DNA of 64,000 nt from JBFWVD01 sp050246915 (GTDB taxonomy: Bacteria; Actinomycetota; Acidimicrobiia; Acidimicrobiales; Ilumatobacteraceae). Positions 41,348-51,101 of the stretch are shown piece after piece. The stretch spans positions 11,232-75,231 of the forward strand of contig JBFWVD010000023.1 of the NCBI GenBank assembly GCA_050246915.1, given 5' to 3'. The first letter of the stretch is position 1, and each line of letters starts with the position of its first letter. Under the pieces are notes generated by a model. That model saw only the letters and a list, made by a program, of their open reading frames with translations, was not told the DNA's origin and searched no databases. The translations under genes were made by a program, and so were the position numbers.

Positions 41348-42871
41348 TTACGGCCAGTAGCGGTTGCGCAGCTCGCGCTTGAGCAGCTTGCCGGTGGGGA
41401 GTCGGGGGAGCGAGTCGACGAAGTCGACGGTGGCGGGGCATTTGTAGGTCGCCATGTGCTCTTTGCAGTAGGCGATCAGCTCTGCCTCGAGCGGTGGTCC
41501 GGCCGCGGCTGGATCGCTGGCGATGACGACGGCTTTCACTTCCTCGCCCATCTCCGCATGCGGGACGCCGATCACCGCGACGTCGGCCACGGCGGGGTGC
41601 ATGGTGAGGAGGTTCTCGACCTCTTGGGGGTAGATGTTCACACCGCCGGAGATGATCATGTGCGAGATGCGATCGGTGAGGTACAGATAACCCTCGGCAT
41701 CGAGATAGCCGACGTCGCCCAGCGAGCTCCAGCCTCTGTCGTTGAAAGCGTTGGCGGTCTTCACCGGATCGTTGTGGTACTCGAACGTCGCCGCGCTCTC
41801 GAACCAGATCTGGCCGGGCTCCCCGACCGGGAGCTCGTTGCCGTCCTCGTCGAGGATGTGGATGGACCCCCACATCGCCTTGCCCACGGTGCCGCGATGG
41901 GCAAGCCAATCCTCCGGGCCCACGAAGCAGAAGCCGTTGCCCTCGCTGCCGGCGTAGAACTCGTAGATCTTGGTGCCCCACCACTCGATCATCTGCTCTT
42001 TCACCGGCACCGGGCACGGGGCAGCGGCGTGCACCGCCACTTGCAGGCTCGAGAGATCGTGCGCGTGGCGTTCAGCGTCGGCGAGCTTGAGCATGCGCAC
42101 GAAGTGGGTGGGCACGAACTGGGCGTGGGTGACGTGGTGCTCCTCGATGAGCTCCAGCGTCCGCTTGGCGTCGTAGCGCTCCATCACCACGCACGTGCCA
42201 CCGATGCGCTGCACAGCGGTCGTCCAGCCGAGTGGGGCCGCGTGATAGAGCGGCGCGGGGCTGAGGTAGATGGTGTCGGAGGTGAACCCGAACAGGTTCT
42301 GGATGAGCGCCATGATCGGCGGGGTGGTCCTGCCGAACGCCTCGCCGCTGATGGGCGGCTTGATGCCTTTGGGGCGGCCCGTCGTTCCCGACGAGTAGAA
42401 CATCGCGTGGCCTTCGATCTCGTCGGGCAAGGCTTCGGCGGGGAATCGGGCGATGGCGTCCTCGTAGCGTTCGAACCCGGGGATGTCGCCATCCATGACG
42501 AGGCGGGTCGACACGTTCGCCAACGAATCACCGAGCCCGTTGACGATGCCGGCCATGGCCACCGAGGTGACGAGCGCGGACGCGCCGCAGTCCTCGATGA
42601 TGTAGGTGACCTCCTCGGCCCGCAGGTGCCAGTTGATCGGGGTGATGTAGAGGCCGGTGCGCAACGCGGCCCAATACACCTCGAAATAGCGCGGATGGTT
42701 CTCCAGCAGCACCGCCAGATGTTCACCGGTGCGCAGACCGGCCGCGGAGAGCAGCTGGGCAAGACGCTTGGAGCGCTCGTCGAGCTCGGCGTAGGTCACC
42801 GTCACGCCGCTGTCGGCCATGATCACCGCGGGACGATCGGGCGTGGTGGCGAGGTGGTCTCCCGGTTCCAT
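41348..42871 (-). CDS. ANL-superfamily acyl-CoA synthetase
   Basis: A 507-residue ligase: A3 FYSSGTTGRPKGIKP, A5 YEFYAGSEGNGF, hinge LGDVGYLDAEGYLYLTDR with MIISGGVNIYPQE, and C-terminal PTGKLLKREL with the catalytic Lys. It is similar to the ligase at 57662-59221 (shared MIISGGVNIYPQE, HILDEDGNE/FILDDDGNE), suggesting paralogues. ATG 42871 is chosen; 42898 would add 9 residues. It is convergent with the LarA-like gene and divergent from DUF2277. Confidence 0.9.
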   Translation of the reverse strand: MEPGDHLATTPDRPAVIMADSGVTVTYAELDERSKRLAQLLSAAGLRTGEHLAVLLENHPRYFEVYWAALRTGLYITPINWHLRAEEVTYIIEDCGASALVTSVAMAGIVNGLGDSLANVSTRLVMDGDIPGFERYEDAIARFPAEALPDEIEGHAMFYSSGTTGRPKGIKPPISGEAFGRTTPPIMALIQNLFGFTSDTIYLSPAPLYHAAPLGWTTAVQRIGGTCVVMERYDAKRTLELIEEHHVTHAQFVPTHFVRMLKLADAERHAHDLSSLQVAVHAAAPCPVPVKEQMIEWWGTKIYEFYAGSEGNGFCFVGPEDWLAHRGTVGKAMWGSIHILDEDGNELPVGEPGQIWFESAATFEYHNDPVKTANAFNDRGWSSLGDVGYLDAEGYLYLTDRISHMIISGGVNIYPQEVENLLTMHPAVADVAVIGVPHAEMGEEVKAVVIASDPAAAGPPLEAELIAYCKEHMATYKCPATVDFVDSLPRLPTGKLLKRELRNRYWP

Positions 42872-42929
42872 CAAAGGATCTTGCCATCTTCGACCCACCG
42901 CGCCGGGCGCCCACCGCTACGGTCCGAGC

Positions 42930-43178
42930 ATGTGCCGGAACATCACCACGCTGCGAGGTCTCGAACCGGTCGCCACCGCTGAGGAGATCGAGGCCGCCGC
43001 TCGCCAATACGTCCGCAAGGTGAGCGGCGTGCAGTCCGTGACGGCAACGTCGCATGACGCGTTCGAGCGCGCCGTGCGCATCGTCACCGAAGCGACCACT
43101 GCGCTGTTGGCCGAGTTGCCGCCGCGCAAGGTTCCCCCGAAGTCCGAGCCACCCCTGCGTCGGATCGCTCGGAGATAG
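42930..43178 (+). CDS. DUF2277 family protein
   Basis: An 82-residue protein with the DUF2277 signature MCRNITTLRGLEP at the very N terminus, then AARQYVRKVSGVQ and FERAVRIVTEATTALLAEL. Length is normal. The family is common in actinobacteria and its function is not known. It is followed after 9 bp by a P1 peptidase gene, so the two are likely one operon. Confidence 0.88.
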   Translation: MCRNITTLRGLEPVATAEEIEAAARQYVRKVSGVQSVTATSHDAFERAVRIVTEATTALLAELPPRKVPPKSEPPLRRIARR

Positions 43179-43187
43179 CGTCGGCCC

Positions 43188-44273
43188 ATGGCATCGATGA
43201 GCCGTGGTCCGCGCAACGATCTCACCGATGTCGGCGGCATCGCGGTCGGACACCATCAGCGCATCGGACGTGGTTGGCTCACCGGCACCACCGTGGTCAT
43301 ACCCCCGCGTGGCGCCGTCGGGGGAGTGGACGTGCGCGGCGGTGGTCCCGGTACCCGAGAGACCGACACGTTGAACCCCATCAACCTCGTGTCGAACGTC
43401 GATGCCATCTGCCTTTCCGGTGGAAGCGCATACGGACTCGACGCGGCGACGGGTGCGATGGGGTTCCTCGCCGAACGCAACCGGGGTTTCACCGTGGGAC
43501 CGGAGCCCCATCACGTGGTGCCCATCGTTCCTGGCGCGGTGTTGTTCGACCTCGGGCGAGGCGGTCGGTTCGAGCACCGCCCCGATGCATCGTTCGGGTA
43601 TCGGGCTGCGTCACGGGCGCGGCCGAGGCCGATCGCGCAGGGCAACGTGGGCGCAGGGACCGGCGCGTTCGCTGGTCGGCTCAAAGGTGGGATCGGGTCG
43701 GCCAGCGTGGTGACGCCGGCGGGCATCACCGTCGCGGCGTTGGTCGCGTTGAACAGCGCGGGGAGCCCTGTCGATCTCGGCACCGGGCTGCTGTGGGGTG
43801 CCGCGCATGGAGTCGGTGATGAGTTCGCCCACCTGCGGCGGCCATCGGCCGCGGAACGCAAGGCGTTCGCCGCGTTGCACGAGATGCCTCGCGCTCTCAA
43901 CACAACGCTGGCCATCGTTGCCACCGATGCGTCGCTGTCGAAGGCGGAATGCACCCGCATGGCAGGGGCAGGTCATGACGGCATGGCGCGCGCGCTCAAA
44001 CCGATCCACACCTACACCGATGGCGACGTGGTGTTCGCACTGGCCACAGGCGCCCACTGCGACGCTCCCAGCGACGGCGAGCCCTGCGCCGATGCGGACG
44101 TGTCGCCGTCGCAGCTCGCTGCGGCGCGTCTGATGGAGCTGGCGGTGATCTTCACCGCAGCGGCCGATGCCGTGGCCCGGGCCATCGTGCACGCCACGCT
44201 GGCGGCGGCGACGGTCGGCGATCACCTGAGCTACCTCGACCAGTTCCCGTCAGCCGCGCGTCGTGGTTTGTAG
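43188..44273 (+). CDS. P1 family (DmpA-type, S58) aminopeptidase
   Basis: A 361-residue N-terminal-nucleophile hydrolase. Family landmarks are DVGGIAVGHHQ, TGTTVVIPPRGAVGGVDVRGGGPG-type sequence (DVRGGGPGTRETD), AICLSGGSAYGLDAATG, GNVGAGTGA and RALNTTLAIVATDASLSK. The N-T-T region is where homologues cleave themselves to free the catalytic residue. Members cleave N-terminal D- or beta-amino acids or related amides. It follows DUF2277 and precedes the thioesterase on the same strand. Confidence 0.88.
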   Translation: MASMSRGPRNDLTDVGGIAVGHHQRIGRGWLTGTTVVIPPRGAVGGVDVRGGGPGTRETDTLNPINLVSNVDAICLSGGSAYGLDAATGAMGFLAERNRGFTVGPEPHHVVPIVPGAVLFDLGRGGRFEHRPDASFGYRAASRARPRPIAQGNVGAGTGAFAGRLKGGIGSASVVTPAGITVAALVALNSAGSPVDLGTGLLWGAAHGVGDEFAHLRRPSAAERKAFAALHEMPRALNTTLAIVATDASLSKAECTRMAGAGHDGMARALKPIHTYTDGDVVFALATGAHCDAPSDGEPCADADVSPSQLAAARLMELAVIFTAAADAVARAIVHATLAAATVGDHLSYLDQFPSAARRGL

Positions 44274-44312
44274 AGTCGATCATTCCCCCGACGAGGAAAT
44301 GAGCGAGAAGCG

Positions 44313-45197
44313 ATGGCCCCCGAGCTGACCGATCTGACCGTGCTGCTCGAGCTGCTCGACGTCGAGACCCTCGATCGGGATCTCTACCGCGGCTACAACC
44401 CCAGTAGCGCGACCTACACCCATCTCTACGGTGGGCTGGTGGCCGCGCAGGCCTTGCGGGCTGCTGCGAACACCGTGCCGGAAGGTCGCCTGCCCCACTC
44501 GATACACGGCTACTTCCTGCGACGGGGCACGCGTGACCGCACCAACATCTTGCGCGTCGATCGCGATCGCGATGGCCGCAGCTACTCGGCCCGCCAGGTG
44601 GTGGCGTTGCAGGACGGTGAGGTCATCTTCTCGATGGCATGCTCGTTCCACGATCCGGAGGATGGCCCCGAGGTCGAGTCCGCTCCGCCGGTCGACGTCT
44701 GGGACATCGACGCAGTGCCGCCGATCCGTCCCGCCCAAGGTGACCCCGAGTTGGCGCGCATGTTCGAGCTCCGGGTGTGGGAGCGGCCATCTCATCCATC
44801 GGTCCCGCCGGGTACGCCGCGGCCGCCGACCAAGATGTGGATCCGGCCTCGTCTCGTGATCGGTGACGATCCCATCGTCAACAGCTGCATCATCACGTAC
44901 CTGTCCGACGTGGGGACCGGGTTCTGCGATCTGGACATCCCCGGCGTCCCGTTCGGTGGAGGGCCGACGCTCGACCACGCCGTCTGGTTTCATCGTCCGG
45001 CCGCGGTGGATGACTGGTTGCTGCTGGCGCTGGAGCCGCTCATCGCCACCCGTGGGCGCGGCCTCTACACGGGCGCGATCTACACGCGCGATCGCGTTCG
45101 TGTCGCGTCGTTGACCCAAGAGGTGGTCATGCGGGCGTTCTCACCGGAGACGATCGACGAGATCCTCGCCTCCAATCGCCGCCATCCCTCCAGCTGA
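44313..45197 (+). CDS. Acyl-CoA thioesterase II (TesB-like)
   Basis: A 294-residue double-hotdog thioesterase. The N-terminal hotdog has YTHLYGGLVAAQALRAA and HSIHGYFLRRGTRD; the C-terminal one has VGTGFCDLDIPGVPF and LDHAVWFHRP, with the conserved Asp-Thr/Gln-type catalytic network (LTQEV). Length fits TesB. It hydrolyses acyl-CoA and fits the surrounding CoA-ligase and crotonase genes. Confidence 0.92.
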   Translation: MAPELTDLTVLLELLDVETLDRDLYRGYNPSSATYTHLYGGLVAAQALRAAANTVPEGRLPHSIHGYFLRRGTRDRTNILRVDRDRDGRSYSARQVVALQDGEVIFSMACSFHDPEDGPEVESAPPVDVWDIDAVPPIRPAQGDPELARMFELRVWERPSHPSVPPGTPRPPTKMWIRPRLVIGDDPIVNSCIITYLSDVGTGFCDLDIPGVPFGGGPTLDHAVWFHRPAAVDDWLLLALEPLIATRGRGLYTGAIYTRDRVRVASLTQEVVMRAFSPETIDEILASNRRHPSS

Positions 45198-45249
45198 CCC
45201 GGAACGCCCCTTGGCGTGATCGACGGACGGATGAGTGAAAGGCTGCCCC

Positions 45250-46197
45250 ATGAGCGACACGCCGGGTTCCACACCCCTTGATGGCCTACCTCTTGACGGC
45301 CCACCAACGCAAGGTCCGCCGCCCGTGTTGGCCACGGCGATGCAGTTGGCCGCCTCGATGGAGGCATTGGCTGCGTTGGCCGCGCATCTGCGGGTCGAAC
45401 GTGAGGATCTCGCGGTACCCGACGAGATCCGGATGCTGCTCGCTTCCATCGCCCACGAAGTCGCCGGGCCGACCGCTCACACCCCACAGAGCGTCGTCGA
45501 CGCGGTGATCGGCATGACTCGATCGTTGCTGCGGCTCAGCAGCGACGTCGCTGAACACCCCGACCGCATCGGGCAGTGGAGCCACACCGACGATGTCATC
45601 CTGCAGGGGATGGGCCGCATGTCGATGGCCATCGTCGACGCCGTGTCGGCCGCGGCCGGTGTCCTCCCCGCGCTCGGCGAGCGCCTGGCGACGCCGGGAT
45701 CGGCGGTGCTCGATGTCGGGACCGGAGCAGGATGGTTGTCAATCGCGCTTGCGCGAACGTTCCCTGCCGTTTCGGTGACCGGCATCGACATCTTCGAGCC
45801 GGCGCTCGAACTGGCTCGTTCCAACGTGTCGGGAGCAGCCCTCACCGATCGGGTGACCCTCGTACACCAGGACGCGTCGACGCTCGCCGGCCAGCCGACC
45901 TACGACATGATCTGGTTACCGCTGCCGTTCCTCCCCGCGTCTGCATTGCCGTCGATCATCGAAGCGGCGGTCGGTGCGCTGCGGCCCGGTGGTTGGCTCC
46001 TTCCCGGCACCTTCGCCGGGCCTCCGGGCGCGCTGAGCGAGATGCTGGTCGACCTGCGCATCGTGCGGTCCGGGGGAACGGCGTGGTCGGTCGCCGAGAT
46101 GGTGTCGATGCTGCGCGCCAGCGGTCTGTCCGCGGCGCATGAGGTGGAACGCACGTGGACGGCTCCGGTGCGACTCTTCGCCGCACATCGCGGGTGA
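45250..46197 (+). CDS. Class I SAM-dependent methyltransferase
   Basis: A 315-residue protein. Residues 1-130 are helical, in the position of a dimerisation or cap domain. The Rossmann core starts with AVLDVGTGAGWLSIALA (motif I) and VTGIDIFEPALELA, and ALRPGGWLLPGTF is motif post-III. The architecture resembles small-molecule O- or C-methyltransferases. ATG 45250 has GAAAGG upstream. The substrate is unknown. Confidence 0.8.
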   Translation: MSDTPGSTPLDGLPLDGPPTQGPPPVLATAMQLAASMEALAALAAHLRVEREDLAVPDEIRMLLASIAHEVAGPTAHTPQSVVDAVIGMTRSLLRLSSDVAEHPDRIGQWSHTDDVILQGMGRMSMAIVDAVSAAAGVLPALGERLATPGSAVLDVGTGAGWLSIALARTFPAVSVTGIDIFEPALELARSNVSGAALTDRVTLVHQDASTLAGQPTYDMIWLPLPFLPASALPSIIEAAVGALRPGGWLLPGTFAGPPGALSEMLVDLRIVRSGGTAWSVAEMVSMLRASGLSAAHEVERTWTAPVRLFAAHRG

Positions 46198-46238
46198 GCG
46201 CGCATCTCGCGTGACCATCAGCGCGCGAAGCTGTCGCC

Positions 46239-46757
46239 ATGCTCGCCTTCGCTGATCTCCTCGAGGTGGTGCCCGAGATCGCCGTCCCGATCCGGGATCG
46301 GTTGGTGTCAACTTCTCTTGCCATCCTGGGAACGCTCCGGTCGGATGGCTCGCCTCGATTGAGTCCGATCGAGGTGACCTTCTTCGGTGGCGGGCTGTAC
46401 ATGGGAATGATGCCGGGGTCGCTCAAGTGCATCGACGCCCGGCGCGATCCGAGGGTGTGCGTTCTCACGCCGGTCGCCGACAAGGACGATGTCGGCGGGG
46501 AGGGGAAGTTGTTCGGCATGCTGCGCGAGGTGACGCAGGACGCTGCTCGGCTCGACGTCTTGCGCCATGCGGTCGCCGGGCTCGACATCGACCCGTCGCT
46601 GTTCGGTGACTCGCCGGTGTTCGAGGTGCTCGTCGATGCCGCGGCGTGGCAACACGTCGAGGACGAGACCTTCGTGACGCTGTCGTGGAACTCGACCGAC
46701 GGTGTGCGACTGCGTCATCGCGTCGGCCCTACTGGTCACCCTGTCGACATCGACTGA
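46239..46757 (+). CDS. Pyridoxamine 5'-phosphate oxidase-family (PPOX) protein
   Basis: A 172-residue split-barrel protein: SLAILGTLRSDGSPRLSPIEVTFF then LYMGMMPGSLKCIDARRDPRVCVLTP is the PPOX flavin-binding pattern. Actinobacterial members bind FMN, F420 or heme. It is convergent with the SDR at 46793. Confidence 0.78.
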   Translation: MLAFADLLEVVPEIAVPIRDRLVSTSLAILGTLRSDGSPRLSPIEVTFFGGGLYMGMMPGSLKCIDARRDPRVCVLTPVADKDDVGGEGKLFGMLREVTQDAARLDVLRHAVAGLDIDPSLFGDSPVFEVLVDAAAWQHVEDETFVTLSWNSTDGVRLRHRVGPTGHPVDID

Positions 46758-46792
46758 CGCTGCGCTCAGCGGTGGCAGTACTGAACCGCTGC

Positions 46793-47572
46793 TCACCAGA
46801 TCGAGTACCCGCCGTCGATGAGGAGATCGCTTCCCGTGGTGAAGCTGGAGGCATCGGAGGCGAGGTACACCACGGCGCCGCCGATCTCGTCGGGCTCGGC
46901 GATGCGGCCGAGTGGCGTGTTCCCTTCGAGCCGGAGCCGTTCCTCGGGCATCTGCTCGAGGTAGACAGTGGCGGCGGTTCGCACGAAACCGGGGCTCACC
47001 GAGTTGACCCGAATGTTCATCGGCGCCCAATTGGTGGCCAGGGCCTTGGTCATGTGGACGATGGCGGCCTTGGCCGTTGCGTAGGCCACAACCCCGGTGC
47101 TGGTCGGTCCTCGGTTGATCACCCGCGCCAGCACCGATGCGATGTTGATGATCGAGCCGCCACCGTTGGCCGCCATGTGGGCACCCTCGGCGCGACAGCA
47201 CAGGAACGGTGCGGTGATGAAGGCATCCATGCTGCGCATCCAGGCGTCGACGGCTCGGTCGCCGAACAGGTCACCGCCACCAACTTGGGTAAGGGCGTTG
47301 TTGACGGCGATGTGAAGTCCGCCGAGCTCGCACACCACGCGGTCCACCATCTGGTCCACGGCATCGGCGTCGCGAACGTCGGCGGCGATGAAGATCGCCT
47401 TGCGTCCGAGTGCCTCGATCTCGGCAACCATCTCGGCGCCCGCTTCGAGGTTGCGTCGTCCGGTGACGGCCACGTCGGCTCCGGCCCGGGCGAGCGCCAG
47501 CGCACACGCCTTGCCGATGCCCGCCGTGGCTCCGGTGACGAGCGCAACCTTGGTTGACAGATCGAAGGTCAC
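46793..47572 (-). CDS. Short-chain dehydrogenase/reductase
   Basis: A 259-residue classical SDR: TGATAGIG cofactor motif, VNNA (after GGLHIA), catalytic Ser in INIASVLARV, and YATAK (YxxxK). The GTG start at 47572 overlaps the crotonase stop as GTGA, so translation is coupled; the longer upstream frame lies inside the crotonase gene. Together they suggest beta-oxidation-like steps on a CoA substrate. Confidence 0.92.
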   Translation of the reverse strand: MTFDLSTKVALVTGATAGIGKACALALARAGADVAVTGRRNLEAGAEMVAEIEALGRKAIFIAADVRDADAVDQMVDRVVCELGGLHIAVNNALTQVGGGDLFGDRAVDAWMRSMDAFITAPFLCCRAEGAHMAANGGGSIINIASVLARVINRGPTSTGVVAYATAKAAIVHMTKALATNWAPMNIRVNSVSPGFVRTAATVYLEQMPEERLRLEGNTPLGRIAEPDEIGGAVVYLASDASSFTTGSDLLIDGGYSIW

Positions 47573-48330
47573 GACGCAGCACCCGATGGGGGAGCGGTTG
47601 GGGAGGAACCGGGTGAGAGGGCGCTGGGCACGCCGCCGGCCACCAGGGCGCGAGCAGCGATCATCTCGCGATCGATGGCGGCCCGCACCTGCTCGGTGAG
47701 TCCCTCCGCCAGCAGGCGCTTGGCGGCGGCAAGGGCCTCGCCAGGGAGCACACTCATCCGCTCCGCCAGTGCCAAGGCCTCGTCGAGAACGGTCCCAGCT
47801 GGATACACGTTGGCGACGAGGCCCATGCGCAGGGCGGCGTCGGCATCGACCCACTCACCGGTGAGGAGCATCCACTTCGCGAACTGGGGACCGACCAGGC
47901 GGGGGAGCAAGATGCTCGATGCCGCTTCGGGGGTGGTGCCCAACTGTGGGAACGGGGTGCGGAACCGAGCGGCAGCGTCGGCCAGCACCAGGTCGCAGTG
48001 CAACAACATCGTCGTACCGACCCCGACGGCCAGCCCGTTGACCGCGGCGATCAGGGGCTTGGTGCTCGCGTCGAGCGTTTCGAGCAGGCGGGTGAACTGG
48101 GCGAGGAAATCGTCGGACAGCGATGGGTCCGCGATGGCGGTGAGGTCAGCGCCAGCGGAGAAGGCCCTGCCGGCCCCCGTGATGACCACGACGCCCACCG
48201 CGTCGTCGCTCTCGGCCGCCTCGACGGCGTCGGCGAGCAGTCCGTAGTGGACGTTGTCGAAGGCATTGAGTCGATCGGGGCGATCGAGGCGCAGCACGCG
48301 CACCCGCCCGTGATCTTCGATGTGGAGCAT
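47569..48330 (-). CDS. Enoyl-CoA hydratase/isomerase (crotonase) family protein
   Basis: A 253-residue crotonase: FSAGADLTAIAD and NGLAVGVGTTMLLHCD form the oxyanion hole, and LGTTPEAASSILLPRLVG carries one catalytic Glu position. It hydrates or isomerises enoyl-CoA. It is the upstream gene of the pair with the SDR. The divergent neighbour is a phosphotransferase-family gene. Confidence 0.92.
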   Translation of the reverse strand: MLHIEDHGRVRVLRLDRPDRLNAFDNVHYGLLADAVEAAESDDAVGVVVITGAGRAFSAGADLTAIADPSLSDDFLAQFTRLLETLDASTKPLIAAVNGLAVGVGTTMLLHCDLVLADAAARFRTPFPQLGTTPEAASSILLPRLVGPQFAKWMLLTGEWVDADAALRMGLVANVYPAGTVLDEALALAERMSVLPGEALAAAKRLLAEGLTEQVRAAIDREMIAARALVAGGVPSALSPGSSPTAPPSGAAS

Positions 48331-48491
48331 GCGATCCCCCGTTGATGCTGCCCGGCGCGGTCTGAGTCGGCGCGGATGTGGACGCTATTGTCGCTCCGCG
48401 GCCACTGCGAACACCCAATGGGTCGAGCCACCCGGCTGGCATCGCTGACCACGAACGGTCCGTGCCGCTGAACTCACGACAAGGGGAGTCA

Positions 48492-49499
48492 ATGAGCGTC
48501 ACCAGCCTCGACCCGATCGATCTCGCACGGCGGTCCACGTCCGCGGTGGCAGCGGGGTTTCCCGGTGCGGTCGTCACCAATGTCGAGCAGCTCATCGGTG
48601 GTACTTCGTCGCTGACCTACTCCGCCGACATGACCCACGACGGTGTCACCTCGAAGGTGGTGGTGAAGGCAGCACCTCCCGGTGTGGAACCGGTGCGCAA
48701 TCGTGACGTGCTCCGTCAGGCGCGGCTGCTCCAGACGCTCCACGGCGCCGAGGGGATCGCCGTACCCCAGGTGTTCGGGACCGATCTCGGCGCACCGGTC
48801 GACGTGCCGCCGCTCTTCGTGATGTCGTTCGTCCCGGGTGAGTCCTACGAGCCGGCATCGGGCACCGGCAAGACGACGGCCACCACGGAGCAGCTGCGCG
48901 ATCGCGCCTACGCGGCGGCCCGCATGGCGGCGGTTCTCCACAAGTTCCCGGTCGATCATCCCGGTCTCGGTGGCGAGCCGGTGATGGGGCTCGACGCGGA
49001 AGTGGGTCGCTGGGCCAAGGCCTTCTCGACGGTCGCCGACGATCTGCGACCAGGTGCCGATGTCACCCACGCCAAGTTGACCAAGCGCATTCCGGAACCG
49101 ATGACGCCCTCGGTGCTGCACGGCGATTGGCGCCTCGGCAACATGCAGTGCAACGGTTCGTCCATCGATGCCGTCATCGATTGGGAGATCTGGTCCCTCA
49201 GTGACCGTCGCGTCGACCTCGGCTGGTTCCTGCTGAACTCCGACGATCGCCATCCGAGCACCGTGAACCACGGCGTGATGCCATCGCGCGATGCGCTCGT
49301 GGACGCCTACGAGGATGCCTGTGGTCAGAAGCTCGTCGATGTCGAGTGGTTCGAAGCGCTCGTGCGCTACAAGCAGGCGTCGGTCACCGCGCTCATTGTG
49401 AAGAACAACCGCAAGCTCCCACAGCCCGGCGTCGATCCCGAGCGCATGGCCGCGCTCATCCCGCTCCTGCTCGCCTCGGCCGACGAATTGCTCGGCTGA
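48492..49499 (+). CDS. Aminoglycoside phosphotransferase-fold (APH) family kinase-like protein
   Basis: A 335-residue APH-fold protein: the catalytic loop VLHGDWRLGNMQC and the metal loop AVIDWEIWSLSDRRVDLGW are intact. The N-terminal lobe has IGGTSSLTYSADM and VVKAAPPG with the ATP-binding Lys. In actinobacteria and in ACAD10-like proteins this fold accompanies acyl-CoA metabolism, so the substrate is probably a hydroxyacyl compound or other small molecule rather than an antibiotic. ATG 48492 has GGGGAG upstream. Confidence 0.85.
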   Translation: MSVTSLDPIDLARRSTSAVAAGFPGAVVTNVEQLIGGTSSLTYSADMTHDGVTSKVVVKAAPPGVEPVRNRDVLRQARLLQTLHGAEGIAVPQVFGTDLGAPVDVPPLFVMSFVPGESYEPASGTGKTTATTEQLRDRAYAAARMAAVLHKFPVDHPGLGGEPVMGLDAEVGRWAKAFSTVADDLRPGADVTHAKLTKRIPEPMTPSVLHGDWRLGNMQCNGSSIDAVIDWEIWSLSDRRVDLGWFLLNSDDRHPSTVNHGVMPSRDALVDAYEDACGQKLVDVEWFEALVRYKQASVTALIVKNNRKLPQPGVDPERMAALIPLLLASADELLG

Positions 49500-49558
49500 C
49501 CAACTGCTCGCTCGCGGGTGTTCGCGAGACTTTGCCGCATCGTGAAAGAGGACAAGCC

Positions 49559-50998
49559 ATGACCACTGCAGCCACCATCTTCGACAAGATCTACATCAAC
49601 GGCGCGTGGGTGCCGTCGGCATCGTCCGCGACCTTGCCGATCATCGACTCGGTCACCGAGGAGATCATGGCGACGGTCCCCGACGGCAACGCCGCTGATG
49701 TTGCGGCGGCCGTGGCTGCTGCTCGCGCCGCGTTCGGGGGATGGGCATCGCAGGCCCCCGAGGAGCGGGCCAAGTACCTCAGCCGCATCGGTGATGCGCT
49801 GTCGGCACGCGTCGACGAGGTTGCCACCATCATCAGCCGCGAGACGGGCATGACCAAGAAGCTGGCCAAGGCCATCCAGGTCGGGTTGCCCCTCACCCAT
49901 TTCGCTGAGGCCGCCCGCCTCGCCGAGGCCTTCCCGACCACCGAGGAGCTCGGCAACTCACTCGTCGTTCGGGAACCGATCGGCGTCGTGGCCTGCATCA
50001 CGCCGTGGAACTATCCGTTGCACCAGATCTGCGCCAAGGTCGCCTACGCCATGGCCGCCGGTTGCACCGTCGTGCTCAAGCCGAGTGAGCTCGCGCCGGT
50101 CGATGCGTTCATCCTCGCCTCGATCATCGACGAGGTCGGGCTGCCCGCCGGTGTGTTCAACCTCGTGTGCGGAACCGGTCCGGTGGTGGGTGAGGCCATG
50201 GCCTCGCATCCCGACGTCGACATGGTGAGCTTCACCGGCTCGGGCCGGGCTGGTAAGCGGGTCATGGCACTGGCCGCCGAGACCATCAAGCGCGTCGCGC
50301 TCGAACTCGGTGGCAAGTCCGTCAACCTCATCTGCGAGGACGTCGACGATGCCACCTTCTCCAAGGCCATCAAGGGCGCAATCGGCAAGGCGTTCCTCAA
50401 CTCAGGTCAGACCTGCTCGGCGCTCACGCGACTGTTGGTGCCGAAGGCTCGTGTGGCCGAAGCGGAGCAGATCGCCGCAGCGTCGTGCGGTTCGATGGTG
50501 GTCGGCGATCCGTTCGCTGATGGCGTGCACTTCGGTCCGCTCGCGTCGGCCGCACAGCGTGAGCGGGTCCAGGGTTACATCGCCAAGGGCATCGAAGAAG
50601 GTGCACGCGTCGTCATCGGCGGCCTCGGCGCTCCCGATGGGCTCGACACTGGCTTCTTCGTGAAGCCGACGATCTTCTCCGACGTGACCCCCGAGATGAC
50701 CATCGCGCAGGAAGAGATCTTCGGCCCGGTGCTGTGCATCATCGGCTACGCCGATGAGGACGACGCGATCCGCATCGCCAACGGCACCATCTACGGGCTC
50801 GACGGCGGTGTCGTTGCCGCCACCGAGGAGCATGCGCTGGCCGTTGCTCGTCGCCTGCGCACCGGCCAGGTGGCCATCAACTTCGGGGCGTACAACGCGC
50901 TGGCTCCGTTCGGTGGCTACAAGCAGTCCGGCCTCGGGCGCGAGTACGGCCACCACGGCTACGCCGAGTTCTTGGAGACCAAGGCCATTCAGCGCTGA
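49559..50998 (+). CDS. Aldehyde dehydrogenase (NAD(P)+)
   Basis: A 479-residue ALDH. ITPWNYPLHQICAKVA and VLKPSELAPVDAF bind cofactor, FTGSGRAGKRVM follows, the catalytic Glu is in ALELGGKSVN, and the catalytic Cys in NSGQTCSALTR. EEIFGPVLCIIGY is the C-terminal signature. It lies 59 bp downstream of the APH-fold gene. It oxidises an aldehyde to an acid, which the ligases nearby could activate. Confidence 0.94.
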   Translation: MTTAATIFDKIYINGAWVPSASSATLPIIDSVTEEIMATVPDGNAADVAAAVAAARAAFGGWASQAPEERAKYLSRIGDALSARVDEVATIISRETGMTKKLAKAIQVGLPLTHFAEAARLAEAFPTTEELGNSLVVREPIGVVACITPWNYPLHQICAKVAYAMAAGCTVVLKPSELAPVDAFILASIIDEVGLPAGVFNLVCGTGPVVGEAMASHPDVDMVSFTGSGRAGKRVMALAAETIKRVALELGGKSVNLICEDVDDATFSKAIKGAIGKAFLNSGQTCSALTRLLVPKARVAEAEQIAAASCGSMVVGDPFADGVHFGPLASAAQRERVQGYIAKGIEEGARVVIGGLGAPDGLDTGFFVKPTIFSDVTPEMTIAQEEIFGPVLCIIGYADEDDAIRIANGTIYGLDGGVVAATEEHALAVARRLRTGQVAINFGAYNALAPFGGYKQSGLGREYGHHGYAEFLETKAIQR

Positions 50999-50999
50999 G

Positions 51000-51088
51000 G
51001 CTCGAGGCGCCAGCCTCGCGCTGACTCCCGTGTCTCGCGAGGTTTGGCCGTTTCGTACCGCGTGGCGGCACACAACGGCCGAACCTCG
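51000..51088. repeat. Intergenic repeat element, copy A, with long hairpin
   Basis: This ~89 bp segment follows the ALDH stop directly and is about three-quarters identical to 52220-52309. It contains an inverted repeat pairing 51038-51052 (CGAGGTTTGGCCGTT) with 51074-51088 (AACGGCCGAACCTCG), 14 of 15 positions complementary. It lies between convergent genes, so it may serve as a bidirectional terminator or be a small mobile-like repeat. Confidence 0.65.
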
Positions 51089-51101
51089 ACAAGCGCAGCG
51101 A

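Noticed and set aside
41456..42982. 508-codon plus-strand frame opposite a CoA ligase
   Set aside because: Antisense shadow; the minus-strand ligase has all ANL motifs.
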